Of a stretch of 64,000 bases of DNA, positions 56,852-64,000 are shown one piece after another. The notes under the pieces were generated by a model, which saw only the letters and a program-made list of their open reading frames with translations, did not search any database and was not told where the DNA came from. Each line of letters starts with the position of its first letter. The first letter of the stretch is position 1. Both the position numbers and the translations under genes were made by a program. The DNA comes from an uncultured Rubripirellula sp. (GTDB taxonomy: Bacteria > Planctomycetota > Planctomycetia > Pirellulales > Pirellulaceae): NCBI GenBank assembly GCA_938075415.1, contig CALJHC010000023.1, positions 62,001 to 126,000 on the forward strand, in the 5' to 3' direction.

Positions 56852-57820
56852 ATGAACGTCACCGACTTTCTCAACCAGCACTTCCGCCACTTCAACTCGC
56901 GTGAGTTAGTGGCAGCGGCGAAAAGCTATCGCGAATTTGTGTCACGACCCCGGGATGGCAAAATGATGGTGACCCTCGCAGGTGCAATGAGCACGGGCGA
57001 ACTTGGACTCTCCCTTTCCGAGATGATCCGCCAAGACAAGGTACACGCGATCACCTGCACGGCGGCCAATCTGGAAGAGGAGATATTCAATTTGGTCGCA
57101 CACCACGAATACCAAATCGTCGAAGACTGGCGAGCACTCTCGGTCGACGACGAGATACGACTTCGAGACGAAGGCTTCAACCGCGTCACCGACACTTGCA
57201 TTCCCGAAACCGTGATGCGGCACATCGAGGGCCGATTAATGTCAAAGTGGAAGCTGGCGGCGGAGCAGAACCTCCAGCGAATGCCAGTGGAATTCATGTT
57301 TGATCTTTTGGATGACCCGACACTGGTGGAACACTATCAAATACCGAGGGAAAATTGCTGGCTCGCGGCTGCGAAAGACAAAGGGATTCCGATATTTACG
57401 CCGGGTTTTGAAGATTCAACCCTTGGCAATATCTATGCGGCGCGTGTAATCGACGGCTCCCTGCCGGGTCACGGGGCAATCGCCCCTGGCACCGCACAGA
57501 TGGAACAGCTCGCACACTGGTACCAAGATCAGGCCAACTCCGGACCAATTGGTTTTTTCCAGATTGGCGGCGGGATCGCCGGTGATTTTCCTATATGCGT
57601 GGTGCCCATGCTCATCCAAGACTTGAAGCTGGAAATACCGCTTTGGAGCTACTTTTGCCAAATCAGCGACGCCGTGACCAGCTTTGGTGGGTACAGCGGC
57701 GCCGTGCCCAATGAAAAAATCACCTGGTACAAACTCGAGGGTACAGCCCCAAAATATATGATTCAAAGCGATGCTTCGATCTGTGCACCGCTAATTTTCG
57801 CTTATGTTCTGGGCTGGTAA
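56852..57820 (+). CDS. Deoxyhypusine synthase family protein
   Basis: The 322-residue protein belongs to the deoxyhypusine synthase fold. Blocks include MMVTLAGAMSTGELGLSLSE near the N-terminus, HAITCTAANLEEEIFNLVAH, PGFEDSTLGNIYAARVIDG and GFFQIGGGIAGDFPICVVP (NAD site). The catalytic-Lys region is ITWYKLEGT, with Lys294 aligning to the Lys that forms the enamine in eukaryotic DHS. Bacteria lack eIF5A, so bacterial members are thought to make polyamines such as homospermidine from putrescine or spermidine, or related products (SpeY-type). It stands alone upstream of guaB. Polyamine synthesis is an inference from family knowledge. Confidence 0.9.
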   Translation: MNVTDFLNQHFRHFNSRELVAAAKSYREFVSRPRDGKMMVTLAGAMSTGELGLSLSEMIRQDKVHAITCTAANLEEEIFNLVAHHEYQIVEDWRALSVDDEIRLRDEGFNRVTDTCIPETVMRHIEGRLMSKWKLAAEQNLQRMPVEFMFDLLDDPTLVEHYQIPRENCWLAAAKDKGIPIFTPGFEDSTLGNIYAARVIDGSLPGHGAIAPGTAQMEQLAHWYQDQANSGPIGFFQIGGGIAGDFPICVVPMLIQDLKLEIPLWSYFCQISDAVTSFGGYSGAVPNEKITWYKLEGTAPKYMIQSDASICAPLIFAYVLGW

Positions 57821-57905
57821 GCCGGCGAGACCGCTACTCATTTCTTGGTGAATCAGGCATAATTCTGTGTTTCAAAAGAAACCAGACTCCTGCGGAACCA
57901 ATCGC

Positions 57906-59390
57906 ATGTCGGACGACAAAATTGCAACCCTTGGCGTGACCTTCGACGATGTTTTGCTGGAGCCACAGTACAGCGAGGCTGTACCAAGCGAAGTTGACGT
58001 CAGCTCGAACCTGACTGCTCGGATCCGCCTGCAAATCCCGCTAATCTCGGCCCCAATGGACACGGTTACCGAATCGGAGATGGCGATCGCATTGGCCAAA
58101 GAGGGTGGCTTGGGGATTGTCCACAAAAATCTCTCCACACTGCGTCAAACCGAACAGGTGATGAAGGTCAAACGGTCCGCCAATGGCATCATTGTTGACC
58201 CGGTCACGTTGCCACCAGAAGAAAAAGTCGGTCGAGCGGCAGCTTTAATGGATGAGGCCAATGTCTCTGGAATACCCATTGTTAACAAAGATCAGACGTT
58301 GGTCGGGATTCTGACCCGACGCGACCTCCGATTTTTGGAAGATCCCGAATTGCCCGTTTCTGAGGTAATGACGCGGGAAAACCTTATCACAGCCGTGGGA
58401 AATGTAACGCTTGAGGAAGCTGAGCGGATTTTAACGGCAAAAAGAGTCGAGAAACTTCTGCTGGTTGACGAAGATAGGAAACTAACGGGACTTATTACGA
58501 TTCGTGACATCGACATGATGAAGCGTTTCCCTCGAGCTTGTAAGGACTCAAAGGGTCGCCTGCGCGTCGGTGCAGCGGTCGGAGTGGGGGACTTTGAACG
58601 AGCGGAAGCACTGATTCGACAAGGTGTCGACCTGTTGGTTGTGGATTCGGCCCATGGTCACAGCAAGAACGTGATTGACACCGTTCGAGAGATAAAACAG
58701 CAAGACGGCTGGGATATTGATGTCGTGGCGGGGAACGTTGCGACACCAGAAGGTGCTCGGGCATTGATTGATGCCGGTGCCGATGCGGTAAAAATTGGGA
58801 TTGGTCCCGGTTCCATCTGCACGACGCGAGTCATCAGCGGTGTCGGTGTTCCACAAATTACGGCAATCCTTCAGGCAAACGAAGTCGCGAAGGAAAGAGG
58901 TATTCCCGTGATTGCAGACGGCGGTATCCGCTTCAGCGGTGACGTCACCAAGGCGATTGCCGCTGGCGCGAGCACGGTGATGATCGGTAGTTTATTTGCT
59001 GGCCTGAGCGAAAGCCCGGGCAAGGTGATCTTGTACCAAGGTAGAACTTTCAAGTCTTACCGAGGAATGGGATCGATGGGCGCCATGGTCAAAGGTAGTA
59101 GTGACCGATATCGCCAAAAAGGAACCGAGGCTGGAAAACTCGTTCCCGAGGGCGTTGAGGGACGTGTTCCATTCAAAGGTCCGCTTAGTGACTATGTCTA
59201 CCAACTGGTGGGCGGTTTGCGAGCGGGAATGGGGTACGTCGGAACACGGACGATTGAAGAACTGAGAACCAACGCGAAATTCATTCGTGTCTCAGCAGCG
59301 ACGGTTAGGGAGAACCATCCGCATGACATCGCGATCACGCAAGAAGCACCAAACTACAGTCCGGATGTTCAGCAAGTGGATCCTGCGTAG
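57906..59390 (+). CDS. guaB: Inosine-5'-monophosphate dehydrogenase
   Basis: GuaB oxidises IMP to XMP with NAD, the committed step to GMP. I start at ATG 57906 ([20 protein letters not shown], 494 residues), the usual IMPDH N-terminus; 13 more codons are open upstream. The barrel is interrupted by a CBS pair (about 95-210, [21 protein letters not shown]). The catalytic Cys305 is in GPGSICTTR, with [20 protein letters not shown] and the mobile flap [11 protein letters not shown]. The next gene begins inside its 3' end, so the pair is co-transcribed. Confidence 0.97.
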   Translation: MSDDKIATLGVTFDDVLLEPQYSEAVPSEVDVSSNLTARIRLQIPLISAPMDTVTESEMAIALAKEGGLGIVHKNLSTLRQTEQVMKVKRSANGIIVDPVTLPPEEKVGRAAALMDEANVSGIPIVNKDQTLVGILTRRDLRFLEDPELPVSEVMTRENLITAVGNVTLEEAERILTAKRVEKLLLVDEDRKLTGLITIRDIDMMKRFPRACKDSKGRLRVGAAVGVGDFERAEALIRQGVDLLVVDSAHGHSKNVIDTVREIKQQDGWDIDVVAGNVATPEGARALIDAGADAVKIGIGPGSICTTRVISGVGVPQITAILQANEVAKERGIPVIADGGIRFSGDVTKAIAAGASTVMIGSLFAGLSESPGKVILYQGRTFKSYRGMGSMGAMVKGSSDRYRQKGTEAGKLVPEGVEGRVPFKGPLSDYVYQLVGGLRAGMGYVGTRTIEELRTNAKFIRVSAATVRENHPHDIAITQEAPNYSPDVQQVDPA

Positions 59391-61182
59391 TGCCATTGGC
59401 ATCTCGCTTGGAATCTCCGCGTCTCCCTTTCCAACGCATTCATTCGCCCAGCATCCCACTTCTCCAAAGAACGCTGAGATCTCGAAGATCGAGGTGCCAA
59501 GAGTGGCCTCTCGAGTGGCGACTCCGGCGACTGCGATGCGTCGAGTTCCGCTGCATGGAACGGTCACGACCGTGAAAACCAGCGCGGCGGCGTCCTCTGG
59601 AAAACAGGATTGGGGCCTGCGTTGGCGAACCAGCGATCAGGCTGAGACTCCAAAACTGAGCCATCAGCGAGAAGCTAAAAATCGGTTACCCAACCCCGCC
59701 CAAAATTTACCCAACGCGCAACCTGTTCTCATCCAGAGCGATGGACAGAATGCCAATCAAGCCGATCGGTCAAATACAACGCTGCAAGTCGCGAATCAAG
59801 TGCCGCAGTTGCGTCGCGTTGATCATCAAACCGTCGCTCGAGTCAATTGGCTTGGCTCACCTGAACGCACTTCTCAATTGGGGTCGCCATCTGCCGGGGT
59901 CAACTCCGCGTCCGACGCCGATCCAACACGTCATCCTACCGATCCCTTCCAAGAACCAACTCTCACCAATCCGACCCGTGAAGTCACCCTCTCGGCACCG
60001 AACATGACTTCGCCTGATCACGAGGTGACCTTGAACCACCCTGGCGAGCAATCCAAACCGCCATCGGTGATGCCATCTTCCGGGAGTCCGCAGGCAGGCG
60101 ACGGCCCAACGCCACGGGTACTCGATTTGCCCGGAAACCGATTGCCCGGAAACCGATCGCCCGGAAACCTATCGCCCGGTAACCTATCGCCCCCATCGCA
60201 CAATCACCTGATGAATCGATCTCAGGATGATCATCGAATCCAAGCAAGGATCCTGCCCAGTTCAGATCCTGAAAGCGATCTCCGTCTCGCCGAGCTTCCC
60301 CAAGCACCGAGATCCCAACCTCCTCCACTCACTTTACCAACCGATGATGACATCTCGGATGGAAACAATCAAAATCCATTTCCATCGCAATCCAAGTCAA
60401 CGACTCAAAAGAATAACGCCAAAGCTTTGGAGGCTGATGCAGAGGATTCCAAGGAATCCGTCACTCGTTACGGTCAAGGCACCGACTACTTCAATCAGGG
60501 TACCTTTAGCTGTGAAGAATTCCGAAGCCGCATCGCCTCTCAAACCATCGATCAGATCTCACTTGATGTCAGCCCTCCTTTTCGTCCAGACGAATTTGAT
60601 CAGCGACGTCATGAGGAATTGAGGAATGATTTTGCCGAAAAACAGTCCTACCGTCAGTGGTCTGATGTGCAAGGCAATGAACTAGCCTCGGGACGCTTGC
60701 TGGATCTTGCTTATGAGAAAGCAATTGTCGAAACCGAAGACGGTCGCAATGTCGAACTCGCGATCAATCAACTAAGCGAGGGTGACCTGGCATACATCAC
60801 GTCAAACTGGGGACTGCCTCGCGAATGCAGAATTGAGCAGGTTGCCTATCAACCAAGGCAATGGACGCCAAGTAAAGTGACTTGGAAGGCATCCAACCTC
60901 TGTCACAACCCACTCTACTTTCAAAGTGTTAACCTTGAGCGATATGGCCACACACGTGGGCCGCTTGTTGAACCGGTTGTTCAATCAGCTTACTTTTTCG
61001 GTAACCTGTTCATTCTTCCCTACAAGATGGGTGTTCACTCACCCAGTGAACGCCAGTACGCGTTGGGGTACTACCGACCCGGTAATGAGGCACCTTGGAT
61101 CCAACCGCCACTTCCCATTAGTGCTCGCGGTGCACTTGCTCAGGCCGCCACCGTGTCGGGTCTATTCTGGCTGATCCCGTAG
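59365..61182 (+). CDS. Secreted planctomycete protein with SHD1 domain
   Basis: I take ATG 59365 ([19 protein letters not shown], a signal peptide ending at FAQ), which overlaps guaB by 26 bases; ATG 59323 is the alternative. The 605-residue product has about 400 residues of Pro/Ser/Asn-rich low complexity, including an [10 protein letters not shown] pentapeptide repeat at 255-276. An SHD1 (Sla1 homology 1) domain follows at about 429-478 ([36 protein letters not shown]). The last 100 residues are conserved-looking and Tyr/Pro-rich ([18 protein letters not shown]). SHD1 binds NPF-type peptides in yeast and is frequent in planctomycete secreted proteins, where its ligand is unknown. It is probably an envelope scaffold protein. 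Its stop codon is the first base triplet of a tandem array. Confidence 0.8.
   Translation: MFSKWILRSAIGISLGISASPFPTHSFAQHPTSPKNAEISKIEVPRVASRVATPATAMRRVPLHGTVTTVKTSAAASSGKQDWGLRWRTSDQAETPKLSHQREAKNRLPNPAQNLPNAQPVLIQSDGQNANQADRSNTTLQVANQVPQLRRVDHQTVARVNWLGSPERTSQLGSPSAGVNSASDADPTRHPTDPFQEPTLTNPTREVTLSAPNMTSPDHEVTLNHPGEQSKPPSVMPSSGSPQAGDGPTPRVLDLPGNRLPGNRSPGNLSPGNLSPPSHNHLMNRSQDDHRIQARILPSSDPESDLRLAELPQAPRSQPPPLTLPTDDDISDGNNQNPFPSQSKSTTQKNNAKALEADAEDSKESVTRYGQGTDYFNQGTFSCEEFRSRIASQTIDQISLDVSPPFRPDEFDQRRHEELRNDFAEKQSYRQWSDVQGNELASGRLLDLAYEKAIVETEDGRNVELAINQLSEGDLAYITSNWGLPRECRIEQVAYQPRQWTPSKVTWKASNLCHNPLYFQSVNLERYGHTRGPLVEPVVQSAYFFGNLFILPYKMGVHSPSERQYALGYYRPGNEAPWIQPPLPISARGALAQAATVSGLFWLIP
60127..60192. 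repeat. In-frame tandem repeat, 15 bp x about 4.4
   Basis: TTGCCCGGAAACCGA is present twice, then two TCGCCCGG(A/T)AACCTA copies and a partial one. It encodes [10 protein letters not shown] pentapeptides in the SHD1 protein. Confidence 0.92.
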
Positions 61183-61221
61183 GCTAATTTCGGTAGGCTA
61201 ATTTCGGTAGGCTAATTCACG
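61180..61221. repeat. Tandem repeat, 14 bp x 3, starting at the stop codon
   Basis: TAGGCTAATTTCGG occurs twice exactly and a third time as TAGGCTAATTCACG. The TAG of the first unit is the stop codon of the SHD1 gene. Confidence 0.9.
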
Positions 61222-61455
61222 AGGCCGTCCGGTTGCTGCCGAAACCCGGTCTTCTTGAGATCCGATGACGATCCGACACAAGCCGGTAATCCAACGCCTC
61301 AGCTGGTACCGACCCCAGCAGGTATCAATCCAGACCCACCGCGGCAATCTTGCTTGAATCAACAGCATGGTTACCAAGGCAATCAATCCTTCACCCCACT
61401 TCACCTTCATGAATCGGCGTCACACATGAATTGGCGTCACAGTCAACGGACGATG

Positions 61456-64000
61456 TCAGGGAAGCGGGGCTTTTAAGGAAGGTGGACCTGAGAGAAGGTA
61501 CCCCGACCAGAAAAGTGGTTGACGTCCCGTCAAGCCTTTCAAACCTAACTCGGCTTTGGTCAACAAGGGCTCCGACTCGGCTGCTAAATTCGCGGCCTGC
61601 AACGTTCTTAAACCGGTCACCCACGCCTCGTTCAGATTTTTGCTGGGCAGTGCTTCCGCTATTTTACGAAGCAGTAGAGCGGTTGACTCACCACCCACCG
61701 CCCAACGGGATATCAATACGCTTTGAACACCTGAAACATGCAACGCACAGAGATAGGCAAAGAGTTCATCACCACTTCCCATCTGCCCAAGATCTACCGG
61801 CGAGCGAACCCCCGCAAGCACGATACTTTTGGGGGCATCCACTGGGAAACGAATCCATGATGCCAAAGTGCCGATCGGCAGTTGTTGGTCATACCCGACC
61901 GGACTGATCGCCAGCAACATTTTAGGATTGACCACCTGAGGTCGTGCAACCATGAGATGGTCGACTCGCTTACCAAGAAAGCTGCCCGGCAACTCCAAAT
62001 CATCGGGCAACCGCAAGGATCCCGGCACAGTGGCAATCAAGCTTTCCGCCGCCGCCTCGTTCTTATCAAGATCCCGAGGAGCAAAGAACAGATCGCTGGA
62101 AATACCGATTGGAAGTGCCGGCTTTTTCGACTCAGTTGGCAACCGCAACGCAAACCCGGGTGTTGGTGCGTACCGAATTTGCACTCGATCACTGAATAAG
62201 TCTGTTGCATGTTCAGGGATGGGTAACAACTCGAAAGGCAGGTACCAAAGCGAGCCGTCCGGTACCAGCACCAAGTGATCAAAGGATTTCAGATGAAGCT
62301 TAGCCTCCGGCGGAAACAGTTGATCCCGAAGCACCTCGGCGATCTCTCGCCAGCTCTCATCCTCGGGCAAGCGTTTACCCCTTGTTTTGCCAACACCAAT
62401 CGCAAGAAGCAGTTTGCTGATGTCACGCGTGCTACGTGCAACCGTGCCCGCTGACCACATGCGTACCTGATCTTTGGTTGAGAGCGTCCCAATCCATTCA
62501 TTCCCCAACTCGGTGAACGTAATCATCGCGGTTCTGCTTGGTAAGGTGATGGTTGGTTCCTTGTCGTTCAGCGACGGTGGCATCACCCTTGGAATCACAA
62601 CCCGTTCCAGAGCGATCAAGGACGCCTTCGCCTCCATCGCATCGGCTTGAGTCACGTCCAGCTCATCAACCCCTTGGGCTTTGGCTGTTAATCTTGCCAT
62701 CTTTGGTCCCAGTTTCTGCCGCAACGCAAGGATCTCAGGTGTCAACTCATCGTCGGCAAGACCGGCAAGTGAACGAACCTGCAACAAGCGACCATGCAAC
62801 GGCAGTCGCCTCATGAATCGGGAGCTGACCGTTTCGTTCCATGTGCTCAAAAATGATTGCGCGTAGCCGCCAGATGCGGCCAGATTAAGTCTTGCCAGCT
62901 GCAAGGAAGAACGATCCGCCAGTAATCCAGCGATTGCGTCCACCGGGTCTCGACGCCAAACTTCAATCCCGGGGTCATCGGAATATTGCTTCAACAGCCG
63001 TTCGCTGGTGTTAGCCCCAAGACGCTGGGCAGCGGCTTGCTGAACCAATCCACGTTGGTACAGGTAAGGCATGGAAATCAAAGTTCTTGTTCGGAAACGG
63101 TGATCCAGTGCAAAATCGATCACACCCTCCAACGATTGATCAAGAGCCGAGGTCTGATGCATTCCCATCGACACACCGCTCGCCGCCGCAAATCTTGCAC
63201 CGACATAAGATGCGTAGGCCTTCAATCGTGGTTGAAGGAAGTTCCGCCGACCCATCAGGATTTTGACCTGCCCAAGTAATCGATCAGCGGTCTCAAGATC
63301 ACCTCCAGTAATCGCTGCATCAGCACCGGCTATCAGGCTGTGCAACGCGGCAAGATGCGAGGAACGCATCATTGATTGGGAGACAACCTCGGCAACCTGT
63401 CGAACCTGTATCGCCTGCTGGCTGCTGCAACACCCCGCCGCGAGTTGCAACGCTTCACCGATGAATTCCACTTGCCCAATTGCCGCGGAAAAATGAACCG
63501 CTTGAAGAGCAAGTGACAAAACCGTCTCCGATTGACCAGCGTCAACCATTGCCGAAATTTGTGAAAGTAAAACCAACGGGGTCAAAGGATGCACACCACC
63601 GCCGTGAAGAGCTGACGTGGGCCCTATTTCTCGGACACGACGATCTTCGAAATAGCTGGAATATTCTGCAACCCGCAGGGCGCTGATCAGTGTTTGTCCA
63701 ATCGGTGCCGTTAAATTTTCGGGGTACCGCGTTGCCTCCAGCAAAATCCCTGTCAACTCGTCTTGGTCACAGAGAGGACCCATTAAAATTCGACGCCGGT
63801 GCGAAACCAAGGCAAGACCTCGCATGATCTCAACCAGATCCATGCTGCGCAGATTGGGTTCTTCGATGATGCCACCACGACGGATCGCGTTCTCGGTCAA
63901 AGGCTCCCCTGACTCTAAAATTACTTGATCCGAAATCGGGGCAACCCGCACTGCCCGCGCCTGCGGCCACAGACTGGCAGAAACGGGCCTTTGTAAATTT
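61456..64000 (-). CDS. CHAT-domain protein, probably catalytically inactive (5' end beyond window)
   Basis: The frame is open to the right edge (848 codons seen), including upstream of the GTG at 63951, so the start lies outside. The first 400 or so residues are helical and repeat-like (LAALHSLIAGADAAITGGDL, ALQAVHFSAAIGQVEF), consistent with TPR-type repeats. The C-terminal 340 residues match CHAT (caspase/separase-like): HLVLVPDGSLWYLPFELLP, VQSVLISRWAVGGESTALLL and the closing PLFWSGYLLSG. The usual catalytic His (in A-T-H-G) aligns with VARPQV and the usual Cys (in S-A-C-E-T) with VLAGVRS, so both appear replaced. A scaffold or sensor role is more likely than proteolysis. It converges with the SHD1 gene. 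Confidence 0.85.
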   Translation of the reverse strand, partial: NLQRPVSASLWPQARAVRVAPISDQVILESGEPLTENAIRRGGIIEEPNLRSMDLVEIMRGLALVSHRRRILMGPLCDQDELTGILLEATRYPENLTAPIGQTLISALRVAEYSSYFEDRRVREIGPTSALHGGGVHPLTPLVLLSQISAMVDAGQSETVLSLALQAVHFSAAIGQVEFIGEALQLAAGCCSSQQAIQVRQVAEVVSQSMMRSSHLAALHSLIAGADAAITGGDLETADRLLGQVKILMGRRNFLQPRLKAYASYVGARFAAASGVSMGMHQTSALDQSLEGVIDFALDHRFRTRTLISMPYLYQRGLVQQAAAQRLGANTSERLLKQYSDDPGIEVWRRDPVDAIAGLLADRSSLQLARLNLAASGGYAQSFLSTWNETVSSRFMRRLPLHGRLLQVRSLAGLADDELTPEILALRQKLGPKMARLTAKAQGVDELDVTQADAMEAKASLIALERVVIPRVMPPSLNDKEPTITLPSRTAMITFTELGNEWIGTLSTKDQVRMWSAGTVARSTRDISKLLLAIGVGKTRGKRLPEDESWREIAEVLRDQLFPPEAKLHLKSFDHLVLVPDGSLWYLPFELLPIPEHATDLFSDRVQIRYAPTPGFALRLPTESKKPALPIGISSDLFFAPRDLDKNEAAAESLIATVPGSLRLPDDLELPGSFLGKRVDHLMVARPQVVNPKMLLAISPVGYDQQLPIGTLASWIRFPVDAPKSIVLAGVRSPVDLGQMGSGDELFAYLCALHVSGVQSVLISRWAVGGESTALLLRKIAEALPSKNLNEAWVTGLRTLQAANLAAESEPLLTKAELGLKGLTGRQPLFWSGYLLSGPPSLKAPLP

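Overview
The window looks like a chromosome segment of a planctomycete of the Pirellulales/Rhodopirellula type. The evidence is a DUF1592-type haem-motif protein paired with a DUF1552 protein, several secreted sulfatases, a ThuA-like protein, an SHD1-domain secreted protein, a DUF1570/leucine-rich-repeat protein, a CHAT protein, sparse operons and long spacers. Most of the sequence is near 50-53 % G+C; 31.1-34.7 kb is clearly richer.

Layout. 0-6 kb: the N-terminal part of a carbamoyltransferase running off the left edge, a sigma-70-family factor, and the DUF1592/DUF1552 pair. 6.5-10.1 kb: a 1220-residue protein that I read as pyrophosphate-dependent PEP carboxykinase. 10.8-17.1 kb: ThuA-like protein, fructosamine kinase family protein, hisF, and the overlapping pair purH-trpC. 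17.4-28 kb (minus strand): a diadenylate cyclase of the archaeal DacZ layout, a large secreted low-complexity protein, the group tyrA-purL-ferredoxin, and ribBA. 28.5-35 kb: esterase, glutamine amidotransferase, then a G+C-rich pair (a PL22-like oligogalacturonate lyase propeller and a DUF4838 protein) preceded by a hairpin-dense spacer. 35.6-45.3 kb: a lone haem-copper oxidase subunit III, and two sulfatases flanking a KDG kinase / KDPG aldolase / LarA-like / DUF1570-LRR set. 45.4-56 kb: a short RecQ helicase, then rpoB-rpoC with a clear terminator. 56.9-64 kb: a deoxyhypusine-synthase-family protein, guaB, an SHD1 protein overlapping guaB, and a CHAT-domain protein running off the right edge.

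How the genes fit together. Housekeeping genes for purines (purH, purL, guaB), aromatic amino acids (trpC, tyrA), histidine (hisF) and riboflavin (ribBA) are scattered one or two at a time among accessory genes. The 31-45 kb stretch reads as a loose polysaccharide/uronate-use neighbourhood: a lyase-like propeller, sulfatases, and the two steps from 2-keto-3-deoxygluconate to pyruvate plus glyceraldehyde 3-phosphate. I saw no CRISPR array, no transposase, no rRNA and no tRNA that folds completely.

The main feature that gene calls do not explain is in the spacers. At least fifteen short tandem arrays with periods of about 8-20 bp (mostly 13-18 bp) sit between genes. Separate perfect inverted repeats also occur, notably a 16-bp stem at 10.3 kb and a 12-bp stem at 35.2 kb. 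Other points worth a second look are the CHAT protein, which seems to lack its catalytic His/Cys, and the compositional island at 31.1-34.7 kb with its structured upstream spacer.
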